NCBI RefSeq assembly: GCF_020883495.1
Contig: NZ_CP086610.1
Location: forward strand, 3,927,892-3,991,891
Reading direction: 5' to 3'
Length of the DNA stretch: 64,000 nt
Origin: Shinella zoogloeoides
GTDB taxonomy: Bacteria > Pseudomonadota > Alphaproteobacteria > Rhizobiales > Rhizobiaceae
Positions within the stretch are counted from its first letter, which is position 1; every line of letters begins with the position of its first letter. Shown here piece by piece: positions 8,862 to 17,962 of the stretch. The notes below the pieces were generated by a model, which made no database searches, had not been told where the DNA came from, and worked only from the letters and a program-made list of their open reading frames with translations. The translations under genes were made by a program, and so were the position numbers.

Positions 8862-10847
8862 ATGCGTGGAGGCCGGATTCTCTGGGGTCAGATCGTTGTT
8901 GTTCTGACCATTGTTCTCATCACGACCTGGGCGGCGACCCAATGGACCGCGTGGCGGCTCGGGTTTCAGCCGCAGCTTGGCGAGCCGTGGTTCGAGCTGG
9001 CGGGCTTGCCCGTCTATCATCCGCCCGTCTTCTTCTGGTGGTGGTTCTCCTATGACGCCTATGCGCCGGCGATCTTCACGGAAGGCGCAATCATCGCCGC
9101 GTCCGGCGGCTTCATCGCCATCGCCGCCGCCATCACCATGTCCATCATCCGGTCGCGCGAGGCGCGCAACGTCGCGACCTATGGTTCGGCGCGCTGGGCC
9201 GAGGACAAGGAAATCCGCAGCGCTGGCCTCCTCGGCCCCGATGGCGTCCTGCTCGGAAAATATGACCGCGACTATCTGCGCCATGACGGTCCCGAGCATG
9301 TCCTGTGCTTCGCACCGACCCGTTCGGGCAAGGGCGTCGGCCTCGTCGTGCCGACCCTGCTCACCTGGCCGGGCTCGGCCATCGTCCACGACATCAAGGG
9401 CGAGAACTGGACTCTGACCGCGGGATTCCGCTCCCGTCACGGCCGCGTGCTGCTGTTCGACCCGACCAATGTGAAATCCTCCGCCTACAATCCGCTGCTG
9501 GAGGTCCGGCAAGGGGAATGGGAAGTCCGCGACGTCCAGAACATCGCCGACATTCTGGTCGATCCGGAAGGTTCGCTCGACAAGCGCAACCACTGGGAAA
9601 AAACCTCCCATTCGCTGCTGGTCGGCGCGATCCTGCATGTCCTCTACGCCGAGCCGGAGAAGACGCTGGCGGGGGTCGCCAACTTCCTCTCCGATCCGCG
9701 TCGCCCGGTCGAAGCCACCCTGCGCGCCATGATGGAGACGCCGCATCTCGGCGAGGCCGGCGTGCATCCTGTTATCGCCTCGTCGGCGCGCGAGCTGCTG
9801 AACAAATCCGACAACGAGCGCTCCGGCGTCCTATCGACCGCCATGTCGTTCCTGGGATTGTATCGCGATCCCGTCGTGGCTCGCGTCACGGCGCGCTGCG
9901 ACTGGCGCATCGCCGATCTCGTCGGGGCCAAGAAGCCCGTCAGCCTCTACCTTGTCGTGCCGCCGTCCGACATCAACCGCACCAAGCCGCTGATCCGCCT
10001 GATCCTCAACCAGATCGGCCGCCGGCTGACCGAGGAACTGACTTCATCGGGCAAGCGCCATCGCCTGCTCCTGATGCTCGATGAGTTTCCGGCGCTCGGC
10101 CGTCTCGATTTCTTTGAATCAGCGCTCGCTTTCATGGCGGGCTATGGCCTCAAGGGCTTCCTGATCGCCCAATCGCTCAACCAGATCGAGCGGGCCTATG
10201 GGCCGAACAACGCCATCCTCGACAACTGCCATGTCCGCGTCAGTTTCGCCACCAATGACGAGCGCACCGCCAAGCGCGTGTCGGATGCGCTGGGCACCGC
10301 GACCGAGATGCGCGATTCCACCAACTATGCCGGCCACCGCCTGTCGCCCTGGCTCGGGCACCTCATGGTCTCGCGGCAGGAGACGGCCCGGCCGCTGCTG
10401 ACGCCCGGGGAAATCATGCAGCTCCCGCCCAATGAGGAAATCGTCATGGTGGCGGGCACCCCGCCGATCCGCGCCACCAAGGCCCGGTATTTCGAGGACG
10501 CGCGCTTGCAGGAGCGCATCATCGCGCCGCCCGAGCTGGTGGCCGTGCCCGCGAACGCCCCCGCAACCGATGACTGGTCAGGCCGCGTCGTCGCGGCGGC
10601 GGGCCAGATGGGCGGAGCCGGCGGCGGTGATGACGGCGGAGATCCCGCCAACGCCGGCATCCGCCGCGAGCCGGAATTGCCCGAGCATGAAGAAATCCTG
10701 CCGCCACCACCGTCGGCCGCACAGGAATTCGACTTTCTGGACGACGAACCCGACGTGGACGCCGCCAAGGCCAACGCCATGCGCGCCCGGATGCGGATGA
10801 CGGCGCGGCAAGCCGCGCTCGACCCCGGCGATGGCATCGAGCTTTGA
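8862..10847 (+). CDS. traG: Conjugal transfer coupling protein TraG/VirD4
   Basis: A 661-residue type IV coupling protein, the inner-membrane ATPase that delivers the relaxase-DNA complex to the mating channel. N-terminal membrane segments lie at about residues 8-28 and 75-100. Walker A (PTRSGKGVG) is at about residue 152 and Walker B (LLMLDEFPALG) at about 405. The C-terminus is an acidic, Pro/Gly-rich tail. The ATG at 8862 was chosen because TGGGAG lies 5 bases upstream and the hydrophobic N-terminus begins there. It is followed 10 bases later by the CopG-type gene. Confidence 0.95.
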   Translation: MRGGRILWGQIVVVLTIVLITTWAATQWTAWRLGFQPQLGEPWFELAGLPVYHPPVFFWWWFSYDAYAPAIFTEGAIIAASGGFIAIAAAITMSIIRSREARNVATYGSARWAEDKEIRSAGLLGPDGVLLGKYDRDYLRHDGPEHVLCFAPTRSGKGVGLVVPTLLTWPGSAIVHDIKGENWTLTAGFRSRHGRVLLFDPTNVKSSAYNPLLEVRQGEWEVRDVQNIADILVDPEGSLDKRNHWEKTSHSLLVGAILHVLYAEPEKTLAGVANFLSDPRRPVEATLRAMMETPHLGEAGVHPVIASSARELLNKSDNERSGVLSTAMSFLGLYRDPVVARVTARCDWRIADLVGAKKPVSLYLVVPPSDINRTKPLIRLILNQIGRRLTEELTSSGKRHRLLLMLDEFPALGRLDFFESALAFMAGYGLKGFLIAQSLNQIERAYGPNNAILDNCHVRVSFATNDERTAKRVSDALGTATEMRDSTNYAGHRLSPWLGHLMVSRQETARPLLTPGEIMQLPPNEEIVMVAGTPPIRATKARYFEDARLQERIIAPPELVAVPANAPATDDWSGRVVAAAGQMGGAGGGDDGGDPANAGIRREPELPEHEEILPPPPSAAQEFDFLDDEPDVDAAKANAMRARMRMTARQAALDPGDGIEL

Positions 10848-10857
10848 GGAACCGCCC

Positions 10858-11319
10858 ATGACTCCGCGTACCCGCATGAACGTCTATTTCGATCCGGCGC
10901 TGCTCAAACAGGTTGAGGCGCTGGCGCTGCGCCGGAACATCTCCAAATCCGCCATCGTCGAGGCGGCCGTCGCATCCTTCCTCTCAGGCGACACGACCGA
11001 GAAGCTGGAAGCCGCCATGTCCCGCCGTCTCGACCGGCTCGGCCGTCAGGTCGGGGCGCTCGACGAGGATCTCGCCGTGCTCGGCGAAACCCTAGCGCTC
11101 TTCGTCCGCTTCTGGCTGACCTTCACCCCGCCGATGTCGGATACCGCCCAGGCCGCGGCGCGCGCCAAGGGTGCGGAGCGGTTCGACGGCTTCATGCAGA
11201 CACTCGGCAAGCGATTGGCGACGGGTGACAGGTTCCTGAAAGAGCTTTCGCGCGACGTCGACTCGCTAGCTGGAGACGACCAGATGGAGGCTTCAAAGCC
11301 GAGTGGCGACCCTGCCTGA
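10858..11319 (+). CDS. CopG/ribbon-helix-helix type transfer protein
   Basis: A 153-residue protein with an N-terminal ribbon-helix-helix region (TRMNVYFDPALLKQVEALALRRNISKS) and a coiled, Arg/Leu-rich middle. Proteins like this sit between traG and trbB in many rhizobial ICEs and are annotated as CopG-family or conjugal transfer regulators. The ATG at 10858 follows GAGGA 7 bases upstream, which overlaps the traG stop; an in-frame ATG at 10831 lies inside traG. It may control transfer genes or assist relaxosome formation. Confidence 0.82.
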   Translation: MTPRTRMNVYFDPALLKQVEALALRRNISKSAIVEAAVASFLSGDTTEKLEAAMSRRLDRLGRQVGALDEDLAVLGETLALFVRFWLTFTPPMSDTAQAAARAKGAERFDGFMQTLGKRLATGDRFLKELSRDVDSLAGDDQMEASKPSGDPA

Positions 11320-11321
11320 AT

Positions 11322-11347
11322 ATCCGGGTCCGTCCTATTCGCCGCCG
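11322..11347 (+). repeat. 26-bp leader repeat, copy 2 (before trbB)
   Basis: Second copy of the leader element found at 8736-8761. It begins just after the CopG-type gene stop and ends 116 bases before trbB, a position equivalent to that of copy 1. Confidence 0.7.
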
Positions 11348-11390
11348 ATAGCCGCCGACCGCCGCACGGCCTTCGATACTTGTTGAACAG

Positions 11391-11410
11391 GCCCGATTTC
11401 GGGCTCTTTT
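11391..11410 (+). terminator. Hairpin with T-run in the trbB leader
   Basis: The stem GCCCGA/TCGGGC is followed by TCTTTT. It lies between the CopG-type gene and trbB, so it would end or attenuate transcription from traG and separate the traG and trb units. The loop is very short (2 bases). Confidence 0.5.
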
Positions 11411-11463
11411 AATCGACCCCGATCGGGGAACTCTCTGCTGCGTCCCCTTGGCTTGGGGACGGT

Positions 11464-12450
11464 ATGACTTCTTCTTCTCATCAGAAACCGGAGGCGATCC
11501 AGCGCGGTGCGCGCATGTTGCGCACCGCGCTCGGTCCCGCCATCGCGCGCTTTCTCGAAGACCCCGCCGTCGTCGAGGTGATGCTGAACCCGGACGGGCG
11601 CATCTGGATCGACCGGCTTTCCCAAGGACTGTCCGATACCGGCGAAACCCTCTCGCCCGCAGACGGCGAGCGCATCGTGCGCCTGGTCGCCCACCATGTC
11701 GGCGCGGAGGTTCACGCCCGAAGCCCGCGCGTCTCGGCCGAACTGCCCGAGACGGGAGAACGGTTCGAAGGGCTTCTTCCTCCCGTCGTGGCCGCGCCAG
11801 CCTTCGCGATCCGCAAGCCCGCTGTCGCTGTCTTCACCCTCGACGACTATGTGGCCGCCGGGATCATGTCGGCGGATCAGGCCGTGACCCTGCGCGAAGC
11901 CGTCGCATCGCGGGCCAACATCCTCGTCGCGGGCGGCACCTCTACCGGCAAGACCACGCTGACCAATGCGCTCCTGGCCGAAGTCGCCAAGAGCGGGGAT
12001 CGCGTCGTCATCATCGAGGACACGCGCGAGCTGCAATGCACCGCCCCGAACCTCGTCTCCATGCGCACGAAGGAAGGCGTCGTCACGCTCTCCGATCTCG
12101 TCCGCTCGTCGCTGCGCCTGCGCCCCGACCGCATCCCCATCGGCGAGGTGCGCGGTTCTGAGGCGCTCGACCTCCTCAAAGCCTGGGGCACCGGCCATCC
12201 CGGCGGCGTCGGCACCATCCACGCCGGCACCGGCATCGGCGCACTGCGCCGTCTCGAACAGCTCATCCAGGAAGCCGTCGTCACCGTCCCGCGAGCCCTG
12301 ATCGCCGAGACGATCGACCTCGTGGCCGTCCTTTCCGGCCGCGGCTCCGTGCGCCGGCTCGCCGAACTCGCCCGCGTCGAAGGGCTCGGCCCCGACGGGG
12401 ACTACCGCGTCACCGCAGCCACCCCCAGCAACACAGGAGACCCTTCATGA
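11464..12450 (+). CDS. trbB: Conjugal transfer ATPase TrbB (VirB11-like)
   Basis: A 328-residue secretion ATPase of the VirB11/PilT family, forming the hexameric motor at the base of the mating channel. Walker A (GGTSTGKTT) is at residues 157-165, followed by the Asp box (VIIEDTREL) and the His box near [10 protein letters not shown]. It begins the trb operon after a 144-base leader with a hairpin and a repeat. The stop overlaps the trbC start. Confidence 0.95.
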   Translation: MTSSSHQKPEAIQRGARMLRTALGPAIARFLEDPAVVEVMLNPDGRIWIDRLSQGLSDTGETLSPADGERIVRLVAHHVGAEVHARSPRVSAELPETGERFEGLLPPVVAAPAFAIRKPAVAVFTLDDYVAAGIMSADQAVTLREAVASRANILVAGGTSTGKTTLTNALLAEVAKSGDRVVIIEDTRELQCTAPNLVSMRTKEGVVTLSDLVRSSLRLRPDRIPIGEVRGSEALDLLKAWGTGHPGGVGTIHAGTGIGALRRLEQLIQEAVVTVPRALIAETIDLVAVLSGRGSVRRLAELARVEGLGPDGDYRVTAATPSNTGDPS

Positions 12451-12779
12451 TCCGCATGTCCATGCGCGTCCGTCGCACCGTCGCGACCGCCGCCGCCTTC
12501 GCCTATGTCAATCTCGTCCTCGTTCCCGCCGCACACGCGTCCGGCTCCTCCATGCCGTGGGAAGCGCCGCTTCAGAAAATCCTCCAGTCGATCGAAGGCC
12601 CGGTCGCGAAGATCGTGGCCGTCATCATCATCATCGCGACGGGCCTGGCGCTCGCCTTCGGCGACACGTCGGGCGGCTTCCGCAAGCTGATCCAGATCGT
12701 GTTCGGCCTGTCGATCGCCTTTGCCGCATCGAGCTTCTTCCTGTCGTTCTTCTCGTTCGGCGGCGGAGCGCTCGTCTGA
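12447..12779 (+). CDS. trbC: Conjugal transfer pilin TrbC (VirB2-like)
   Basis: A 110-residue pilin precursor. A basic N-terminus and long signal sequence end at about residue 32 (PAAHAS), and two hydrophobic segments follow (IVAVIIIIATGLALAF and IVFGLSIAFAASSFFLSF), as in TrbC/VirB2. It overlaps trbB upstream and trbD downstream by a few bases, indicating translational coupling. Confidence 0.92.
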   Translation: MIRMSMRVRRTVATAAAFAYVNLVLVPAAHASGSSMPWEAPLQKILQSIEGPVAKIVAVIIIIATGLALAFGDTSGGFRKLIQIVFGLSIAFAASSFFLSFFSFGGGALV

Positions 12780-13057
12780 TGGCGGTCGCTTTCGAGCAAC
12801 TCGACGTGCCGGGATTCACCGTCCCGGTTCACCGCGCGCTGACCGAGCACATCCTGCTCGGCGGTGCGCCGCGCTCCATCGCGATCCTGAACGGGACGCT
12901 CGCCGGGGCCGTTGGCCTCGGCCTGCGCCTCTGGCTGGTCGGCCTCCTCATCTGGGCCGTCGGTCACTTCGCGGCGGTCTGGGCGGCCAAGCGCGATCCG
13001 CTCTTTGTCGAGGTCGGAAGGCGCCATCTGCGCGTCCCCGGCCATCTCGCGGTCTGA
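12779..13057 (+). CDS. trbD: Conjugal transfer protein TrbD (VirB3-like)
   Basis: A 92-residue inner-membrane protein of the VirB3 family, with the short N-terminal region VPGFTVPVHRALTEHILLGG and one or two membrane helices at about residues 35-68. Its ATG shares a base with the trbC stop (TGATG). VirB3 proteins work with the VirB4 ATPase, and trbE follows 14 bases later. Confidence 0.92.
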   Translation: MAVAFEQLDVPGFTVPVHRALTEHILLGGAPRSIAILNGTLAGAVGLGLRLWLVGLLIWAVGHFAAVWAAKRDPLFVEVGRRHLRVPGHLAV

Positions 13058-13071
13058 GGGAGGCGACGCAC

Positions 13072-15522
13072 ATGATGAACCTCGCCGAATATCGCCGCAC
13101 CGCCAGCAGGCTTGCCGACTATCTGCCCTGGGTCGCGCTCGCCGACGAAGGCGTCGTGCTCAACAAGGATGGCTCGTTCCAGCGCACCGCGCGCTTTCGC
13201 GGTCCCGATCTCGACAGCGCCGTCGCCGCCGAGCTGGTCGCGGTCGCCGGCCGCATCAACAACGCCTTCCGCCGTCTCGGCTCCGGCTGGAGCATCTTCG
13301 TCGAAGCGCAGCGCCATGCCGCCGAGACCTATCCGGCGAGCGAGTTTCCCGATCCGGCCTCCGGCCTGGTCGACGCCGAGCGCAGGGCCGATTTCGAGGA
13401 AGCCGGGGCGCACTATGTCTCCGGCTATTATCTGACCTTCCTCTATCTGCCCCCGGCCGAGGAAGCCGCCCGCACTGAGGCCTGGCTCTACGAGGGCCGC
13501 GAGCGCAGCGGCGTGGACCCGGACGAGATCCTGCGCGGCTTCATCGACCGCACCGGCCGCGTGCTGGCGCTGCTCGACGGCTTCATGCCGGAATGTGCCT
13601 GGCTCGATGACGCCGAGACGCTGACCTATCTGCACTCCTGCGTTTCCACGAAACGCCACCGCGTCCGCGTGCCGGAAACCCCGGTCTATCTCGATGCGCT
13701 GCTCGCCGACCAGCCGCTCACCGGCGGGCTGGAGCCGCGCCTTGGCGATCAGCATCTGCGCATCCTCACCGTCATCGGCTTTCCGACCGCGACCACGCCG
13801 GGCCTGCTCGACGATCTCAACCGGCTAGCTTTCCCCTATCGGTGGAGCACCCGCGCGATCCTGCTCGACAAGACCGACGCCACGAAGCTGCTGACCAAAA
13901 TCCGCCGCCAGTGGTTCGCCAAGCGCAAGTCGATCGCCGCGATCCTGAAGGAGGTGATGACCAACGAGGCGTCCGCCCTCGTGGACACCGATGCCGCCAA
14001 CAAGGCGGCCGATGCCGACATGGCCTTGCAGGAGTTGGGTCAGGACGTGGCGGGCATGGCCTATGTCACGGCCACCATCACCGTATGGGACGCCGATCCG
14101 CGTCTTGCCGACGAGAAGCTGCGCCTCGTCGAGAAGGTCATCCAGGGCCGCGACTTCACGGCCATGATCGAAACCGTCAATGCCGTCGATGCCTGGCTCG
14201 GCTCACTCCCCGGACATGCCTACGCCAATGTCCGCCAGCCGCCCATCTCGACGCTCAATCTCGCCCACATGATCCCCCTCTCTGCCGTGTGGGCGGGGCC
14301 GGAACGGGACGAGCATTTCGGTAGCCCCCCCTTGCTGTACGGCAAGACCGAAGGCTCGACCCCGTTCCGGTTATCCCTTCATGTCGGCGACGTCGGGCAC
14401 ACGCTCGTCGTCGGCCCGACAGGCGCGGGCAAGTCCGTGCTGCTCGCCCTTATGAGCCTGCAGTTCCGGCGCTATGAGCGGTCCCAGGTCTTCGCCTTCG
14501 ACTTCGGCGGCTCGATCCGGGCCGCGGCACTCGCCATGGGCGGCGACTGGCACGATCTCGGCGGCGGGCTGACCGAAGGCTCGGACGCTTCGGTCTCGCT
14601 CCAGCCGCTCGCTCGCATCCACGATTCCTACGAACGCGCCTGGGCCGCCGACTGGATCGTCGCGATCCTGAACCGCGAGGGCGTGCCCGTAACCCCGGAG
14701 GTGAAGGAGCATATCTGGACAGCGCTAACCTCGCTCGCCTCGGCCCCGGTCGAGGAACGCACCATCACGGGCTTTGCAGTCCTGCTCCAGTCCAACGACA
14801 TCAAGCAGGCGCTCCGGCCCTACTGCGTCGGCGGGGCCTATGGCCGGCTGCTCGATGCCGAAGCCGAACATCTCGGCTCCGCTGCCGTCCAGGCGTTCGA
14901 GATCGAGGGGCTGGTCGGGACCGGCGCGGCTCCCGCCGTTCTTGCCTACCTGTTCCATCGCATCGGCGACAGGTTGGACGGGCGGCCGACGCTGCTCATC
15001 ATCGACGAGGGCTGGCTGGCGCTCGACGATGAAGGCTTCGCGGGCCAGCTCCGCGAATGGCTGAAGACGCTGCGCAAGAAGAACGCATCCGTCATCTTCG
15101 CCACGCAGTCGCTTTCCGACATCGACAATTCGAGCATCGCGCCGGCCATCATCGAAAGCTGCCCGACGCGCCTGCTGCTCCCGAACGAGCGCGCGATCGA
15201 GCCGCAGATCACGGCCATCTATCGCCGCTTCGGTCTGAACGACCGCCAGATTGAGATTTTGGCCAGAGCGACACCGAAGCGCGACTATTACTGCCAGTCC
15301 CGGCGCGGCAACCGCCTGTTCGAGCTGGGCCTTAGCGAAGTCGGCCTCGCGCTCTGCGCCGCATCCTCCAAATCCGACCAGACCTTGATCGCCAACCTCG
15401 TCGCCGAACACGGCCGCGAAGGCTTTCTCGCGGCCTGGCTCAAGGTACGCGACGCCGGCTGGGCCGCCGATCTCATCCCGACTTTCCCTACCCCCCAAGC
15501 TGAAAAGGAGACTTTGTCATGA
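13072..15522 (+). CDS. trbE: Conjugal transfer ATPase TrbE (VirB4-like)
   Basis: An 816-residue VirB4-family ATPase that powers pilus assembly and transfer. The N-terminal CagE/TrbE/VirB4 region is followed by Walker A (GPTGAGKS, residues 448-455) and Walker B (LLIIDEGWLAL, about 641-651). The ATG at 13072 has GAGGGAGG upstream; a second ATG follows at once. The frame stays open further upstream but overlaps trbD, so that part is not coding. The stop overlaps the trbJ start. Confidence 0.95.
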   Translation: MMNLAEYRRTASRLADYLPWVALADEGVVLNKDGSFQRTARFRGPDLDSAVAAELVAVAGRINNAFRRLGSGWSIFVEAQRHAAETYPASEFPDPASGLVDAERRADFEEAGAHYVSGYYLTFLYLPPAEEAARTEAWLYEGRERSGVDPDEILRGFIDRTGRVLALLDGFMPECAWLDDAETLTYLHSCVSTKRHRVRVPETPVYLDALLADQPLTGGLEPRLGDQHLRILTVIGFPTATTPGLLDDLNRLAFPYRWSTRAILLDKTDATKLLTKIRRQWFAKRKSIAAILKEVMTNEASALVDTDAANKAADADMALQELGQDVAGMAYVTATITVWDADPRLADEKLRLVEKVIQGRDFTAMIETVNAVDAWLGSLPGHAYANVRQPPISTLNLAHMIPLSAVWAGPERDEHFGSPPLLYGKTEGSTPFRLSLHVGDVGHTLVVGPTGAGKSVLLALMSLQFRRYERSQVFAFDFGGSIRAAALAMGGDWHDLGGGLTEGSDASVSLQPLARIHDSYERAWAADWIVAILNREGVPVTPEVKEHIWTALTSLASAPVEERTITGFAVLLQSNDIKQALRPYCVGGAYGRLLDAEAEHLGSAAVQAFEIEGLVGTGAAPAVLAYLFHRIGDRLDGRPTLLIIDEGWLALDDEGFAGQLREWLKTLRKKNASVIFATQSLSDIDNSSIAPAIIESCPTRLLLPNERAIEPQITAIYRRFGLNDRQIEILARATPKRDYYCQSRRGNRLFELGLSEVGLALCAASSKSDQTLIANLVAEHGREGFLAAWLKVRDAGWAADLIPTFPTPQAEKETLS

Positions 15523-16298
15523 AAACCCGTCTTATCCGCTCGCGCGGTGCGGTCCTGGCCGCAGCCATCTTCGCCGTGCCGCTCGCCGTCTCGCCCATGC
15601 TGGCGACGCAGGCCCATGCCCAGTTCGGCTTTGGCCGCATTGTCTACGACCCGACCAACTATGCGCAGAACGTGCTGACCGCCGCGCGCACTCTGGAGCA
15701 GATCAACCACCAGATCACCTCGCTTCAGAATGAAGCGCAGATGCTTATCAATCAGGCCAAGAACCTCGCCAGCCTGCCGTTCTCTGCCCTCCAGACCTTG
15801 CAGCAGAACGTCCAGAAAACCCAGCAGCTTCTCGGCCAGGCGCAGAACATCGCCTTCGACATCCAGAAGGTCGATCAGGCGTTCCAGAGCCAGTATGGCA
15901 ATGTCTCGCTGTCGGCGACCGACGCCGAGATGGTCAAGGGCGCGCGCGACCGCTGGAAAAACACCGTCGGCGGCCTTCAGGACGCGATGCGCGTGCAGGC
16001 GGGTGTCGTCGGCAACATCGACACGAACCGTTCGCAGATGTCGGCGCTGGTTGGCCAGAGTCAGTCGGCGTCCGGCGCCCTGCAGGCGACGCAAGCGGGC
16101 AACCAGCTTCTCGCTCTCCAGTCCCAGCAACTTTCCGACCTCGTCGCGCTCCTCGCCGCCAACGGCCGCGCGGGCGCGCTCACCGAGGCCGAGCGTGCCG
16201 CCGCCGCCGAACAGGGGCGCGAGCAGCGCCGCCGCTTCTTGACGCCGGGGACCGCCTATTCGCCCGGCAACGCGCGGATGTTCGGCAACGGCAACTGA
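15519..16298 (+). CDS. trbJ: Conjugal transfer protein TrbJ (VirB5-like)
   Basis: A 259-residue periplasmic mating-channel component. The signal peptide ends at AHAQ (about residue 34). A mainly helical, Gln-rich body follows with the TrbJ signature YDPTNYAQNVLTAARTLEQI and long coiled-coil stretches. It overlaps the trbE stop by 4 bases. VirB5-type proteins sit at the pilus tip and help contact the recipient. Confidence 0.92.
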   Translation: MKTRLIRSRGAVLAAAIFAVPLAVSPMLATQAHAQFGFGRIVYDPTNYAQNVLTAARTLEQINHQITSLQNEAQMLINQAKNLASLPFSALQTLQQNVQKTQQLLGQAQNIAFDIQKVDQAFQSQYGNVSLSATDAEMVKGARDRWKNTVGGLQDAMRVQAGVVGNIDTNRSQMSALVGQSQSASGALQATQAGNQLLALQSQQLSDLVALLAANGRAGALTEAERAAAAEQGREQRRRFLTPGTAYSPGNARMFGNGN

Positions 16299-16318
16299 GG
16301 CCGGAAGGGAGGAACGTC

Positions 16319-16597
16319 ATGGACGGCAAGATGCTGGCCCGGTTGGGCGCCATCGTCTTCGTCGCGGTCGCCATCACGGCGACCGCGATCGAGATGACCC
16401 GCAAGAAAGAGGCTCCGGCGCCCGCGCCGGCCAGCCTTCAGGAGCCCGCGCGCGATCCGCTGCGCGAAGGACAACGCCGGTGCCAGCAGCTTGGGCAGAA
16501 GGCGGCCGAGGATAGCGAGTGCATGCGTGTCTGGGCCGAAACCCGCGACCGCTTCCTTGGCCGCGCGTCCGCGCCGGCCGCCCCCGAAGGGCGGTGA
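16319..16597 (+). CDS. trbK: Putative entry-exclusion protein, TrbK-alternative type
   Basis: A 92-residue protein with one N-terminal membrane helix (LARLGAIVFVAVAITATAI), a Pro/Ala linker and a short domain with two cysteines (RRCQQLGQ, SECMRVWAETRDRF). Size and place between trbJ and trbL match the alternative TrbK of Rhizobiales elements. It lacks the lipobox of the RP4 TrbK lipoprotein. Entry exclusion blocks redundant uptake by cells that already hold the element. GGGAGG lies 6 bases before the start. Confidence 0.78.
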   Translation: MDGKMLARLGAIVFVAVAITATAIEMTRKKEAPAPAPASLQEPARDPLREGQRRCQQLGQKAAEDSECMRVWAETRDRFLGRASAPAAPEGR

Positions 16598-16600
16598 GCC

Positions 16601-17962
16601 ATGGGCGGCGCAGGCGTCATCGACAACTTCCTCGGAACCTTCACCCGCTACATCGACTCAGGCTTCGGCCTGCTCGGCGGCGAGGTGGCGTTCATCGCCA
16701 CCACCCTCATCGTCATCGATGTGACGCTCGCCGCCCTCTTCTGGTCCTGGGCCGCCGATGACGACATCATCGCGCGGCTCGTCAAGAAGACGCTGTTCGT
16801 CGGCGTCTTCGCCTATCTCATCGGCAACTGGAACAATCTCGCCAAGATCGTCTTCGAGAGCTTCGCCGGCCTCGGCCTGAAGGCGAGCGGCACCGGCTTC
16901 ACCGCGCAGGATCTGATGCGCCCCGGCAAGGTCGCACAGACCGGTCTCGACGCCGCCAGGCCGCTGCTCGAATCCATCTCCGACCTGATGGGCTGGGTCG
17001 CCTTCTTCGAGAACTTCATCCAGATCGCCTGCCTGCTCTTCGCCTGGGCGCTGGTCATCATCGCCTTCTTCATTTTGGCGATCCAGCTCTTCGTCACCTT
17101 GATCGAGTTCAAGCTGGCGACGCTGGCGGGTTTCGTGCTGATCCCGTTCGGCCTCTTCGGCAAGACCGCCTTCATGGCCGAAAAGGTGCTCGGCAACGTC
17201 ATCTCGTCGGGCATCAAGGTTCTCGTCCTCGCCGTCATCATCGGCATCGGCTCGACGCTGTTCTCGCAGTTCACGCAAGGGTTCGGCGGTCAGACCCCGA
17301 GCATCGACGACGCCATGGCCGTCGTGCTCGCCGCGCTCTCGCTGGTCGGTCTCGGCATCTTCGGCCCTGGCATTGCCAACGGCCTCGTCTCCGGCGGCCC
17401 GCAGCTCGGCGCTGGCGCGGCGATCGGCACCGGCCTTGCGGTCGGCGGCGCGGCCATGGCCGCCGGCGGCGGTGCGATGCTGGCCGCAAAGGGCGGCGGC
17501 GCCATGCTCTCCGGCGGGGCCGCGGCCGCTCGTGGCGGCGCGACCGCGGCGGGCGCAGCCTCCTCGGCCTATTCGCTCGGCTCGCTCGGCAAATCCGGCG
17601 CGGGCGGCGTCGCCTCAGGCATGGGCGCGGTCGCGCGCACAGCCGGGTCGGCCGCCGTCTCGCCCTTGCGCCGCGCTGCCGCGCAAGCGTCCGAAAGCAT
17701 GAAATCCAGCTTCTCCGATGGCGCGAAGGCAGGCTTCGGCGCGACCGGCGGTTCCTCGACCATGGGAACGATCGGCGGCGGTGCGGAAGCCGCATCCACC
17801 CCGACGGCCACGGCCACGACGGGCGGGGCTCCGGATTGGGCCAAGCGCATGAAGCGCGGCCAGCATCTCTCCCACGGCGTCAGCGCCGCCGCCCACGCCA
17901 TCCGCTCCGGCGACAGCCACGGCTCCGGTTCCTCCATCAACCTTTCTGAAAGTGACCGCTGA
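16601..17962 (+). CDS. trbL: Conjugal transfer protein TrbL (VirB6-like)
   Basis: A 453-residue polytopic inner-membrane protein. Membrane segments are spread over about residues 25-255, and a very Gly/Ala-rich stretch (about 265-360) leads into a low-complexity C-terminal tail, as in TrbL/VirB6. It starts 3 bases after trbK, and its stop shares a base with the trbF start (TGATG). VirB6 proteins form part of the inner-membrane channel. Confidence 0.93.
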   Translation: MGGAGVIDNFLGTFTRYIDSGFGLLGGEVAFIATTLIVIDVTLAALFWSWAADDDIIARLVKKTLFVGVFAYLIGNWNNLAKIVFESFAGLGLKASGTGFTAQDLMRPGKVAQTGLDAARPLLESISDLMGWVAFFENFIQIACLLFAWALVIIAFFILAIQLFVTLIEFKLATLAGFVLIPFGLFGKTAFMAEKVLGNVISSGIKVLVLAVIIGIGSTLFSQFTQGFGGQTPSIDDAMAVVLAALSLVGLGIFGPGIANGLVSGGPQLGAGAAIGTGLAVGGAAMAAGGGAMLAAKGGGAMLSGGAAAARGGATAAGAASSAYSLGSLGKSGAGGVASGMGAVARTAGSAAVSPLRRAAAQASESMKSSFSDGAKAGFGATGGSSTMGTIGGGAEAASTPTATATTGGAPDWAKRMKRGQHLSHGVSAAAHAIRSGDSHGSGSSINLSESDR

